A stretch of DNA of 64,000 bases from Vitis vinifera. Its lineage: Eukaryota; Streptophyta; Magnoliopsida; Vitales; Vitaceae. Shown one piece after another: positions 11,630-25,800 of the stretch. Where the stretch lies: positions 1,963,001 to 2,027,000 of the forward strand of contig NC_081807.1 in assembly GCF_030704535.1 (NCBI RefSeq), in the 5' to 3' direction. Below the pieces are notes generated by a model. It saw only the letters and a program-made list of their open reading frames with translations, made no database searches and was not told the DNA's origin. The first letter of the stretch is position 1, and each line of letters starts with the position of its first letter. Both the position numbers and the translations under genes were made by a program.

Positions 11630-14600
11630 ATGGCGGCGACAGCCTCGTGGCAGCCTCAAGAGGAAGGCTTCAATTCGATCTGTGCCCTACTCCAACACCA
11701 AATCTCTCCTTCCTCCGATAAGTCTCAGATTTGGCAGCAGCTCCAGCACTTCTCTCACTTCCCCGATTTCAACAACTACCTCGTCTTCATTCTCGCCCGC
11801 GCTGAGGTGTGCTCTTCTGATATCTGAAGTTTTGAAGGGGTTTCGTTGATTTGGGGGTTTTGGGGATCGTGGGTTGGGTAGGGTTTTGTTGGAATGGTGG
11901 GCCGGGTTGATTTTTGAGGTGTTTGGATCCGTTTGATTGGTTGTTCGGTTGTGGTCTGGGTACAGTTCTGCTTTTATTCATTGGTTTCGAGTTTCAATGT
12001 GATGATCACTTGATTGATTGTTGAGTTCCGGTTTGAATACTGTTCTGCTTTTGTATTTTTTTATAATTGAAAATTATAACGCGTCCAAAAACATTGTGTT
12101 CGAATTGTAAGAAGTTTTATAGATTTTAAGAACATGCAATGGTGGTTTGGTTGAGCGTGCAGTTGTGTTTTGGATATAGAAATGGAAATAATTATTTTTT
12201 GTGTTTTAGAAACATTTGTCTTCCATTTATGAATTCGAGGAGTGAAAGTACAATATCATACCCTTTATTGGAAAGAGGTTGAAAGTTTTGTTTGTAAGAA
12301 TAAAGGACAGAGTATGAGAGTGTGTCAAATTGCAGTTTATCATCGTGGTCTGGGGAATGTGAGGAAGACGATGGTGTGCTTTTACTTTTCTTGCTTTTGA
12401 AATGAAAAGTTGTAGTGTCTTTTTTTTTGGGTCTTAAATGCTAAGAATGTACTTTCAGTTTTTTGGGCTTTTGTGTGGGTTACCTTGGTTTTTGTTTTAT
12501 TCTTTTTCACAGTCATAAGAAGGCCTTTCTTATAGAAAAATTCATCTAGGTTATTTCCTCCATAATATATGTTAGAGAATGCAATGCAAGCTGCAGTGCT
12601 GGTCACGCTGACTTACTGGCATGTGATTTAATTTTTAACACAACCAGGGCAGTTGTTTATGTGTCTCTTTGATGAAACATCTTGGGTTGAGTTAGTCTGC
12701 TGTATGCGTTATGGTGATGGAAAATGATATGGGTTAGGATTGGAATAACTTCTCCAGTTAGCTTCTCCAGTCGCTCGGTGGCACGGCATAATTTTTGCAG
12801 AGTCAATGGCACCACCTACTTACCGTGTCTATTTAGAGGAGCATTTGAGGGATATTACCTGTGAATAGCATCACTTACCTCGGCGATCAATAATATTAAG
12901 GTTGTTGCATTTAGTAAATAGAGAACTGTGATTATGTTGGTTTTCCACTGCAAATTAATTATAGAATGGTCTGAACATCAATAAAATTAGCATAAACTAA
13001 ACTTTACTGATTATGAATCTGTCTAATGGTAGCAGAGTGGGGTGATGGTATCAGGGTGGGGGGTCTTTCTCTTGACCTTAGTATGGAGCAGGAGCTCAAA
13101 CCACCCCATGATGTAGGTGAAGAAGAAATGGCATTAGGTGCAATGCAATTCAAAATTATTTAATTCTTACATGATTCACTTGTATTTTTGGTTTGGAAGC
13201 TGTTCTTGTGTATGGCAGTAGTGGTGGCCGTTAGTGCAATTTAAGTTTGATGATCTGTATTCGCTAGACTTGACTTGCCCATGATGATTTGGAATTCAGT
13301 TTTTCTATGTAGCATTGGCATTTCCTGAAGTGTTTGATACTTCTTGCTAGAAATTTACTACTCACCTATGCTTATGGACTTCTAGTTTTGACACTGAGCA
13401 TTTGTCCTTTATTTGCTTTGGAACTCGTAAACAGGGTCAATCAGTGGAGGTTCGACAGGCTGCTGGTTTACTTCTGAAAAATAACCTTAGAACCGCATTC
13501 AATTCCATGACTCCTGCATACCAGCTCTATATAAAATCAGAGCTGTTGCCCTGTTTAGGGGCGGCAGATAGGCACATTAGGTCTACAGCTGGAACCATTA
13601 TAACTGTACTTGTTCAGCTGGGGGGAGTTTCTGGATGGCCTGAGCTCTTGCAAACTCTTGCTAATTGCTTGGAAAGTAATGACTTAAATCATATGGAAGG
13701 TGCTATGGATGCTTTGTCTAAGGTAGGTCCCACTTTTACATTGATGGTTTGTTCTATTCTTCGTTTCTGATCTAAAGAATGCATTTAGTGATTGTGATGA
13801 ACTGAATGCATAGTGGTGGTGTCTGAAAGTTTCTTTGTGAGTTATTTAAGTTAACATTTTTCTTTTGCTCTACCTTGATATAGCCCTTTAATGCATGCTT
13901 GGTCAGGATTTTTAGTCTTTAGATATGCAGATGTATTTAATAGGAACTCTTAAAAATGCATTACTGCTAAATTTGTGGAACTGAATTTCTGTGTCAACTT
14001 GCCAAAACATAAAATCTAAAAGCTAAAACATTAAAACTATTATCAGCTGTTACATCATAGCATTTTTTAAACACATGTATGTGAGACCAGAGCTTTCTGG
14101 ATTGCATGGCAAAGGAAAACAAAAACAAAAGCTTTTTATTTTTGTTTGTGCTACCTGGATTGGGTTGCTTTTACCTTTGAAAAAAGTCAATGCCCTCTCC
14201 TCCAAACAACTAATGCAGTTGGACCAGGAGTCCAGGAGGACACTGACCCATTATGTTTGGATCTCCCACCATTTATGAGCAAAGAGAGAAAAGCTTGAAC
14301 TGAGATCTTATGAACACAGCCGGAAAGGATGAATTTAAGATTTGTTGACTCTCCTTTTGGTTGGCATAAGTAATCACTCACCCATATTCATTTGATCCAA
14401 AAGTACTAATCCCCATCATCCTCAAGCTGTGCAAAACCTCATTGATCAGCCATTAAAACTTTTCCCACTGATTCCATCTTCCTCTTTTTGGCTTCGGTGG
14501 GCTCTTTAGAACTCTCCACTTTTCTGTTAGATCAAATGTTAAGTCTGATCATTAAAAGTCTGACCAAAATATGGAAATGTTTGTGACTTTTACTTTTTCA

Positions 14601-16850
14601 ACTTTTTAAAGGGAAAGTTAGCATGCAAATATTAATGCCTTCATGTTAGTTTTTGGATTAAGTCAATAACTTTGATGATTGCCTTTGGATTTGAAAAATT
14701 ATGCACATGTGATTGTTTCATTTTGACGATATTTCTAGATAGTGTTTCTGATCTAAAAATATTTCTAGATAGTGTTCATAGAATTTGTTGTGTCCCTTTG
14801 GCAGCAATTTTTTTATTTTTTTTGGTAATATGTATAGCAAAGCATGAAATCTACATTCTTTTACAAATATAATACTTAAAATTCGTTCATGATATGGTGT
14901 GCACAGATCTGTGAGGATGTTCCTCAAGTGCTTGATTCAGATGTGCCTGGGTTAGTTGAACACCCCATCAACTTATTTCTTCCGAAATTATTCCAGGTAA
15001 AGTAAGAACTTGTTTCATTAATTTTATGCTCCTAAGTTTTTTGATAAGCAAGCAAATAATACGATTCTATAGACAAGCACATTATGCTCCTAAGTTGTAA
15101 TTGTAAGTTCTCTTCAGTTTGCTGTCCTGTACTTAAGTTTATACTAGAACCCTTTTTTTAACTTTTGCTTCTGCTTTTTGTTTTTTCTTTCTCTGTATGT
15201 GTGTGTAGATTTATGTATTTCTCAACTAATAACCTGGTTTTGTTCCAACAGTTTTTTCAATCACCACATGCCTCACTAAGAAAGCTTTCATTGGGTTCCG
15301 TAAACCAGTACATTATGTTGATGCCCGCTGTAAGTATGCCTAAAATTTTTGCTCTTCAATACTTAGTGACTTAATTCTGATGTTGCTGGAGGGTGATTTG
15401 GTTGCAGGCATTATTTGCTTCCATGGATCAATATCTTCAAGGTTTGTTTGTTCTCGCTCATGACTCTGCTGCAGAGGTTCGGAAATTGGTGAGTAGTATT
15501 TTGTTGCTTCATTGTATCTGGGTTAACATGCTCTGTGGGATTCTATTTCTTTCAATTGAATAAACTATTGTAAGTATTGGTATGAAGAAATCAGTTTTGG
15601 CATATGTTTAGTCAATAAGGAGTTTGTAAATCTTTATTAAATTCTTCATAGATTTTCTTTTGCTGGTGGCAGTTATTTGTAAATAATGAGTATTAATCTC
15701 TTTTATAGATGAGCACTAGGAAGTCTAGGATTTTTGGAAAATCGTATTGTCTACTCTGATATCAATTTTATGCTCATGATTTTTCTTTGAATTTCAATAT
15801 TGTGGTTTTCAAATTTCTATGAGCTATAGAATTTCTTTTCATATATAGAGAGCCTGGTTTTGCCTCATCCACTCATTGTCTTTCTCTTGTTAAACAGGTT
15901 TGTGCAGCATTCGTGCAGCTAATTGAAGTTAATCCATCTTTCTTGGAGGTGGGTGTCTTGTTTTGTTATGTTTCCATATTGCACATATTATTCTTATACT
16001 TCATCCTCCTTGATACATCAATGGGTGTTTAGATACCAGTTTTTATTTTTTTATTATTTTATTTTATTTTTAGTTTTTTTTCATGTCTGGGTAGCTAAGT
16101 GAAGAATTAAAGTGATTTTTTATTCTCTAATCCTACTCTGCATCTTAATTTTTATATGATACTATCTTTCTCTTGTGGTTCAAATGATCACGCCCTCAAA
16201 CTCTTCTTTTTGTTTTTTATTTTTACAATTTATTGCAGCCGCATTTGAGGAATGTAATCGAGTACATGCTACAAGTCAATAAGGATAGTGATGATGAAGT
16301 GGCTCTTGAAGCTTGTGAATTTTGGTAACCCTCCACTTTGTGAACTTTGTTTGAATATTTTGACAAGCAAGCTTAATTTGTTTGATCAGAGACAGGCAAC
16401 TTAGTCATTATGTAGTTTTCAGGTCTTTAGTAGGAGCGGTTCCTGATACACTATAGCCTATTGTAAGATTTTGTTCTATTTGGTTTTTTAGAAGTATCAT
16501 TTAGGTAATTAGAGTGTTTGTGTGACTAGCTCCAGTTTGTCTTGGCATCCCTCTCTAGGTTAACAATGAAGCCTAAAATTTTTTGAGAATTTGAAATGCT
16601 TGCTTAGAAGAATTATAAATTAGATTTGGAGTTATTATTCGTAATCCAAATTGGAATTAGTTGGTGGTCACCTCCAACACTTTTGTTAGATTACATGTTT
16701 TTACATTCTTTTTGTGGCACAAGATTTAAGAATTATTTCAAGTATGGTTCAAAAAATGATGATGCTGAATTATCTATCAAAAAATAAAAATAAAAATGAT
16801 GATGCTGAATTCTAATAGTTTCTTTGTGTACTGCCCTCTCTCTCTCTCTC

Positions 16851-16891
<41 letters not shown>

Positions 16892-19800
16892 TGAGGTTGA
16901 TATGAATGTCTGTTCAGGATCATATGATCATTTCATTTTCAGATTCATGTGTAGGAAATGAAGGTAATAGCTATTCATTTTTTTCAAGTAAGAAGTTGTC
17001 TGTTTTGGGAGCGGTGTGTCTCATATGATACGATATTGATACCTTAAGATTTGTTGTTCCTTTCTAGATACAGCATCATGGAACAACACCCTATCATGAC
17101 TGTTATTTTGTAATGTTTTGTCACCATCTATCAAGAGCTTGCTTAGCTTGTTTATTTGTTTCCTTTCTTCCAAGTGATTAGAGAAGGATTATCAATGTTA
17201 TGAAGTACATAAGAGGCCAGTGCAAAGTTTCTTCTTGAGTTGTGATGCTAGCAACTCTATAACTTTTTGCTTTTTGAGTGATTCTTTTTGGTATTTTATT
17301 TCTAATCATACTTATGATGGGCAGGTCTGCATATTGTGATGCACAGTTACCACTTGAGAACTTGAGAGAATTCTTGCCACGTCTAATTCCAGTACAGCAA
17401 ACTCTGTGATGATTTCCTTTTTCTTTTTTGCTAATCCTATTTTCTTTCCCTCCAGAGCTGTTTGAAATGATTCTCATGCATTTACCACATTCTTTAGGTT
17501 TTATTATCAAATATGGCTTATGCTGAAGATGATGAATCACTTGCTGAAGCTGAGGTTAACTTTTCTCAGTCATTTTACCATTTTGAACCATTCTGATTGG
17601 GGAGTTACTGTAATTCCTATTGACCTTGCATTTTATATAATTGCAGGAGGATGAGTCTCTTCCGGACCGCGATCAGGTTTGGTTTTAATTATTTAATTCC
17701 TGGATCTTTTCAAGTTTATTATTTCTTCACTTACAATATTCTGTACAATGTACTAAGTGTGGAAATATTTTTCTTTGGCTAAACCCTTGCACTACAGGAT
17801 TTGAAACCTCGCTTTCATTCTTCTCGGTTTCACGGATCAGATAATGCAGAAGATGATGTATGATACTGATTTTCTTTTCTCTGGTTGCTTATGTAAATTG
17901 TTTAGTCCGTCAATCTCACAAAATGTGAACAACTTGGATATGTAGTGCTTCAGTTAGTGTTATAGAGTTAAGGTTATTTTTAATGAAATCTCCTTTTGAG
18001 TAACCATTTTGAGGTATTATGGTATCAGGATGATGACATAGTCAACATTTGGAATTTACGGAAATGCAGTGCAGCTGGGCTAGATGTTCTCTCAAATGTG
18101 TTTGGGGATGAGATTCTTCCAACAATGATGCCAATAGTGCAGGTATTTAGTTTTTTAGCATTGGATGCAAAATTTTGACTATAAAGTATGGATTCTTTAA
18201 TTTTTTGTTCTTTCTTTATGGTTTTATTTATTTATTTATTTTTTAATTAGTGGAGATATCATCTTCCTGGCTCTTTCTCCTCACCTGAGTCTTCTCTCAC
18301 CTCCTATTGTCCATCTTTTCCCTGGTCAAGGTTTGAATGACTTAATATGTTTCCTAATACCTGGTATATTTTATTTATTTATTTGTTTTCAAAGTAATAA
18401 TGAGGTTAAGTAAAGGAAAGAACAGAACATAATCACCATTTTGCAAAGAAATTCAGCCATCACTTTTTTTTTTTTTCCCTCTTGGGTTAATAGCTTGACT
18501 GCGCCTAGCAATCTATGTTATGGATTTGGGTTTTGTGTGGTGGTATTTGCTCCATTCAACCCCAAATTTTAGTGTAAAGGGTATTTGCTAAAAAGGATCC
18601 AAATATTGGGTTTGGTTTCATAGAAACCTCATTCATAAACATTAAATAACACGAAAATAAATTTCTATGAACGGAAGCAACTAAAATAGTAACCACTAGA
18701 TACATATTTTGCAATTCTCCAACTATAACATAGATAATCAATTCATGAAGTATATCTCAACTATTAATAAGAGCTAGTAATGCCAGTCCGGCCTGGATAT
18801 AATTTATATAGGAATGGCCTTATGGTATTGGTGAATGAGTATTGATTTATTTTTAGTTGTCCTATTGTACTCTGCTTACTGGTGAGAAATATGGAATTCA
18901 ATTTTTGAGTTCATAGCTCATATTGTGTAGTGCATGATATACATTGTGAATCCAAATCCTACAAGTTTAAGCTTTTTTAAAAAATGGTAGTTCAACATTG
19001 CATCATAGCCTCATTAGGTGGGAGGTCATGTGTTCGAACCTCACTACTGTGTATATATATATTGATAGGTAAATAGGAGAATAGATTAATGGGTGTTAGC
19101 AAAAGGTGCAGCCAAGTACACACGTACTATACAAAAAAGGCCTAAAGGCTAGCAAGAGAAAGAAGGAGCAAAGATAATACAAACCCACCTAAACAACAAA
19201 GAAACCCCCCAAACAACAAACATACCCAAACCCCTAGAAAGCTGGCTCAACCCTAAGCATGACAATAGGCTGCCCGAAAGCCCTTTTGAAACCACATACC
19301 AACAACGAAAACAAGACCGCAACCTCAGAGAGAGAAAACTGAACCCCCACTGCTCCCTTCCTTTCCCTTGACTGCGAGAGGAGTGTCATTGTAATTCACT
19401 GAACATTCAAGCTTTCGGATTTCCCTCTCCAGACAAGAAGATGAAGATTTCCTACTTCCCCTTGAGACCTTAACCCCACGTCCTTTTCTTGATTCCATTT
19501 TCTTCAAAAGAGCAGTGATTTCCTTTTCAAAACCCACCATCGGCAGCCCTAAAAAACTAATGAACTCGCAAACTTGCTAGGTATAATTGCAAGCAAAACT
19601 CCCCCCCTCTGACAAACTGCTTACCTCTAAAGCCTTTTTGACGTCCATTTCCTTAGCACTACCCACCACTTCCTCACCCGAAGGGCCCTTCTCTTCATTT
19701 CCCGTGAGATCCAACAACCTTCCATCTTGGAGCATCATTTGAAGCGGCCAAGATCCCGAAGAAGGGAGATGCCACCCTTATGAGTCCAGCCTTCCCATCA

Positions 19801-22800
19801 CCTAGAGTAGAAGGCCCAGCCGAAGAAGAAGAGAGCATAGGGGAGGACTTGCCTTGAAATCCAAACGCTTCATTCACCCTCGAAATCCACCTTGCCTAAC
19901 CCTGAACCTCCGTCTTTAGGAGAGGATCATTGAATAGCTCCAAAGAAGAAGCACAGGGGTTCCTCTGCCTCCTTACCTGTGCACTTAAGCACAGGGGTTC
20001 CAAAAGAGGTGTTGAGTAAGCCCTAAAGAGGCTGATTGTGGTTGTTTACCTACAAGCATGTGTGGTATGGGCCTACACATGAGGGAGCGTGTTAGAGTGC
20101 ATGATATACATTATCGGCCCAAATCCTACATGCTTAAGCTTTTAGGAAAATTTGTAGTTCAACATATTAATATCATTTGAGTCTGATAGAAGTCTTGTGA
20201 TCTCCATGTTTTGGATGGGAATTAGATTGGAACTTATGTTGTGCCTTAAAGCATCATAGGAAATAGAAGTTAAAAGTTATATGTGTCTCAACCATTAGTT
20301 TCACTTCTTTGCAACCATTTACTTGTGTTTAAAATATGATTTCCTTAAAAATTTCTGCAGGCTAAGTTATCAACTACTGATGATGAGACCTGGAAAGAAA
20401 GGGAAGCTGCCGTTTTAGCTCTTGGTGCTGTAGCTGAGGGTTGCATTACTGGTCTTTATCCTCATTTATCAGAGGTAAACTTTTGTTGACTCAGAAACTG
20501 AGTAGCTAAGTTCTGAATTGGTTGCATTTTGATTTATAATAATCGTTGCAAGTATGATGTTTGTGCTCTGAGACGAAGTTGCAGTTATAGTTTTACCAGT
20601 TTGGTATATTCATGTCTTTGACATTACTTGTTAGGAGTTATAATTTATACATGCTTTTCCTCTACTTTCCCCCCAGTGGTTTGTGGACTTATAATATTGG
20701 AATCCTTTCTTATATGGCTATTCTTCTAATGTCTGTACTGGTGTGTATTACTTAGTTGGGCATTTCCTTATTCATCTACACTGGTAAGGTATATTTGGTA
20801 TGCGACATTTAGAATTCTTGTTTGCTGGGTTTCTATGTTAGGGAAACTGTGCAATGCCTGATTGATGGTCCTTGCCCTTTCATTACTTGAATTTTCTGTC
20901 TTAGAGTCATATAAATCTTTGTTTCCTATCTGATGCCTTGCTGATTCAGATTGTTGAATTGTTGAATTGCTTTTATGACAGATTGTGACATTTATTATTC
21001 CCCTCTTGGATGATAAGTTTCCTCTCATACGAAGTATTTCCTGTTGGACACTTTCACGTTTCAGCAGATTTGTTGTTCAGGTATGAGAGAAATTCCTTCT
21101 ACTAGTTGCTTTGCCACAGCAAGTGTTTTTGCCTACATCTTAATGCACTTTCACTTTGTATGGAGAAAAATTATTATGATAAATTCAGATTTATCTTAAT
21201 CGTGTTGTTGAGATGTTCATGCTGTGAAACTTTTGGAGGGAGTGATTGAGCAAAAAATATGGGATGAATCAAGAGTATGACCTCATATTGGCTCAGCCTC
21301 TATGTCCTTGAGTTCTATGGCATGAATCTGTGGTTGGAAAAAAAAAATTGAAGAAAAAATCTGTTTTTGTGCCAAAAAGAGACAGATGTTTTACATGGCA
21401 TACCACTCATATATTTTGGGGTACTTAGTTTCCACTCTTACCATATGGTTTTCCTTTTTTGGTTTTTGTTTTTTTAATCCTTCAAATTTTTTTTTGGAAG
21501 AGTTCTTTTTCTGAATTAAATTGTGCTGTTATTTATTTTAAGGTATTAAATTTTAATGAAGCTATTGAGTGGGAACAATGATATGTTGTTAATTTAGTGA
21601 TGCCGACCATCGAAAATTGCACATGCTATTTAAATTTCCAGGCATCTAGTTTGATTGATATCAAACTTGTATAAAAATATCTGTTAGTTCAGAACCTGAA
21701 TAATGGATTTTTCTTGAGTAAAAAACTTTTGACCTTTCTATAGAGGAGGTTGGGGGAAAACTGAGAGGGGTTATTGTGGAAAAGGGCAGAGGTTTTTCTG
21801 ACTGGATTAGGTTTGAGGATTTGAGTTTGCGACTCTTGTTGGAAGGGGTAGAAGATTGTTGCAGGGATGAGGGTTTGGAAAGATGGAGCAAAGGTTGGGT
21901 GGAGGGGGGCAAGATGTTCAAGTTGGAACGACGCTTGAACGAGGTATGTAGGTTTTTACTTTGCTTTGTTCTGGCTGAAGAGGAGAACAGGTTCTCGTTG
22001 GTTTTCCCTGAAGGGAGGGGCTTTCATGGGGGATGGTCGATTCTAGCAGAGAGGCTGCGTTATTTAGGTGTAGCCTCCTCAGCTGAGGCTAGGAGAGTGA
22101 GTGGCTCCCTTCTAAGGCAAGGAGCGCCTGTAGGGAGGCAACAACCCGTGGGTCTTTTGCTGATGCTATAAGGAAGCCTCATGGAGTGGCAGGGGAAGCG
22201 GTCTAGGTTCAGATTGGAGAAAGTGAGGTGTGACGTAGGGAAGAGTCTCTGTGCAGTTGTTTGGTCGGTTGGTTTGATGAGAGGTCAGAGCAGCTGTCTG
22301 ACTTATCCTTGTTGAAATCTTTTGTGACTGCTCTTTGGTCTCTAAAGAACAGAGGGGGAGGGGGGGAGGAGATTTCTGGTTTTGGAGGTACCTTGCTCTT
22401 GTTTGATTTTGGGATTCTTGCTAAGGTAGAAAGGGTGCTTGCCAGAGGTTCTCGAAGGGTTAAGGAGAGAGTGCTACACTTGGTGAGGTGGACTCCGGAG
22501 GCTGGTTGTCTGGGCAAGGGGGGTTGTGCCAAGGAGATGTGGGTGATGGTGTTGGGTCTCCCGTTACATCTTCGGAGTCGGGTGGTGTTTAAGAAAATTG
22601 GGGATGAATGTGGAGGGTTTGTCGGTGTGGATAAAGACACAACTTTGATGACTAATCTGCTTTGGGCCAGGATTTTGGTGCATCCTGTTGGGAGTTCTTT
22701 ACCTAGTTAGTTTCAAGTGGTAGTAGGCAATTCCAGCTTCTCTTTACAACTGTGGCGGGAAGCTCTGTCGGGTTTTTCTTGTGTGGAGCTGAGAAGAAGA

Positions 22801-25800
22801 AATTGTGTGCCCAGTGAGCAAGAGGTTGGGGGAGGAGTGGAGGTCTCCTTGTGCTGATGAAGTGAGTGGGATGGGGATGCATCCTTTGAGTACTGTAGCA
22901 GCTGTCAAGTTGCTTTGCTGCAGGCTTAAAGCAGTGGAAGAGGGTGCTGCAGGCCTTGATGCAAAAGCTGTTGCCGTAGGTTTGACTTGTTGCAGGCTGA
23001 GGTTGGTAGGGGAGGCTACAGTGGACTCTGCAGCAATTTTTGCTGAGGGGAGGATTTCCTAGGATGTGACAAGAGGGCTACAACTGTAATGGGAGAAAGT
23101 GGGGCAGTTGGGCCTGTTGCCTTTGTGAAGGATGGTGGGGAGGTTCTTGGGCATCCTTGTTTGGGTAGATGGGGGCTGTAAGAGGCCCTGGTGGTGTATT
23201 TGGGGATGCCTCTTCGTCTTTGGATTCAAGAGGGGTGGGTCCACCGTTTTTGGGCCTGGCCAAGCTTGTATTGAAGCTAAGGTGGGAAAGGCCTCTGCGA
23301 AGGATGGGCCTTTAAGTGGAGCTTTAAAAGGCAGAGTGAGCTTGCTAGGGCTCTTTTCTTCTACAGAGAAGGTGTGGGAGGGGCGTGTTCTTTTTCTGTG
23401 AGAGAGCAGAGGAGGGGACAATTTTGGTGGTTCAGTTGGGAGAAGAGGGCAGGGTATGTCTTTGGATGAGGAGCCCAGAGTTGACCTGTCCCATGGTCCT
23501 GATGTCCTTTTCCTGTGTGATTGGGGCAGTGAGCATTTTCCTATGGATTCGTTATCTTCTCGAGTTGTGATTACTAATGAGGCACTCGTGGTGGAGGCAA
23601 ATAGGCTTACGGGGTCTTCTCCCCTCTCCTTGGGTCTTCAAAGCCCTGGTTGTTAGCCGCTAAAGATGGTTCTGCAAGATGGCAGTGTGCTGGATCTCTT
23701 GAGGAAGGCTGTGAAGGAACCCTTTGGTATGGAGTTAGTTGCCAGGGCCGAGGAGATGAACTTCCAAGGGATGTGGAAATCGGGATCTTGGAGGGGGAGA
23801 ATATTAACAGTCTTCCTAGTGGTTTTGTTGAGTTCAATAGTTGTTTAGGGATGCAAATAAGCGAGCTTTGAGAAGGAAATTTGTGGTCTAATCAGAAATA
23901 TGGAGTCAAGAAAAGGGCTGGGGATAAGGATGTCAGGAGGTAAGAAAAGGTGTTCTTCCTGTTTTGAGAGGGAAATCCAAAAGTTAGAGTGCTCAGTTAA
24001 TTATAATAGCTCTCCGTTCACTGCTAGGGGAAAGGGGAGCGGGGCTGGGGTTTGAGGGAAGAGGGTGCTTCCGGTTGTAGGGTTCTCTCGTTGGTTCCGT
24101 TTTTCTGTTTGTTCTATTTAGTTAGGGCAGCTTGTTGTGAGGGTGGTGGGTATTTCTCCTTTAATTTGTATACTCCATGTGTGCTTTTTTGCGCCTTTTT
24201 GCAAGCGCTTGAATATATCTTTGCTTACCTATAAAAAAAAGGTAATGAATTTTTCTTAAATTTTGTTGCTTTTAAATATTATTGAGTTTGATCATTTGTT
24301 TTCTTTACCAAAATTTGCCTTCTTACTTCTTCTTAGAGTTCTCACCTTTCAGAACTTTTTTCTTTTCACTTTTAAACTGCTGTAACAAAATTCTGAATGG
24401 AAATTATTTTTTTTGTCTATTTCAGGGTATTGGTCATCAGAAAGGCTCTGAACAGTTTGACAAAGTTCTTAGGGGTCTTCTACGAAGGATATTGGATACC
24501 AACAAGCGGGTGCAAGAGGCTGCTTGTTCAGCTTTTGCCACACTCGAAGAGGTTTCTGTTATTATGCAGTGTAATTATTACATTTCTGTCTTTAGATATA
24601 TCTCTAGATCCCAATGATTGTTTGATTTACCATCAGGAGGCTGCAGAAAAGTTAGCACCACACTTGGAAATTATTCTACAACACCTAATGTGTGCTTTTG
24701 GGAAGTACCAGGTTGTTTTCTGGCCCTTTCATGTGCTAGCTCTTCTTAATATGATCATGATGAGACATGATAGTGGTTGATTACATGTTGAAGCTAACAT
24801 AATGTTTGTATCATTACAATTACATTTTATTCTTATTATTCCACTGGTCCATAAATTTATTCCATGATTTGACTATATCCAGAGACGAAATCTCAGAATC
24901 GTATATGATGCTATTGCAACTTTAGCAGATGCTGTAGGAGAGAAACTAAATCAGGTACTTTAATTCATGCTGTGATTATGTTAAATACAATGCTCTGCTA
25001 ATTCAGTATCTTGTTTTTTTGTAGCCCACCTATCTTGATATTCTAATGCCGCCATTGATCGCAAAGTGGCAGCAACTTTCTAATTCAGATAAAGACATTT
25101 TCCCACTGCTGGAGTGCTTTACATCTATAGCACAGGTATTTACGACAGTCTTCTTTTGACCTTAAGCTATGTTATTTGTTTGTTCAAGGAACTTTGTCTA
25201 CATAATATATAAATTGGTATACTATGATCATGCCAGAAAAATGCATCTAAATGAAGGCCCTGATGTTACAAACACTTTTAGAACCTGATGTTACATAGTA
25301 ATGTACTTGAAATTACACTTGGAATTTGACATTTAAAACCCTATTAGGAGTTTTTAAAACTTAAAACTATGATTTGTCACAATAGTCAAGCTTTAAGGGT
25401 GTAATCATGTTGAGGTTCATGTTTTTTAATTTGAGTTTTACAACCAAGAATCCACTGAATTATATTTGTTCAAGAGAAAAACAAAGCTGATAGGTTAAAG
25501 GGCAAAACATGCTAGTGGTTTCTCTTGGAGGTAAGTGCTGGTTCAGTGTTGAATAAAAAACCTTTGAGGTTTTGATTGAGGAGACCAAAGGGTGATTGGG
25601 AAGATTTGCGAAAGGGGTCCAAACTTCTTGTTGTGGATTAGATTTGGTGGGAAAGGGCTTGGCTTTGCTGTTGGAAGGGGTTGAGACCTGTGATGTTCTC
25701 AACGATGGGAGACCTGTGATGTTCTCAACGATGGGGAACCTTTTAGAAAGGCTTAGGTGGAGGGGGGTAGACAATACTTGCTGGAATTGCACAGTAACAT

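Noticed and set aside
19020..19060. Possible tRNA gene from the GTGTTCGAACCTC box
   Set aside because: No acceptor stem or complete cloverleaf can be folded by eye; more likely part of a SINE or LTR remnant.
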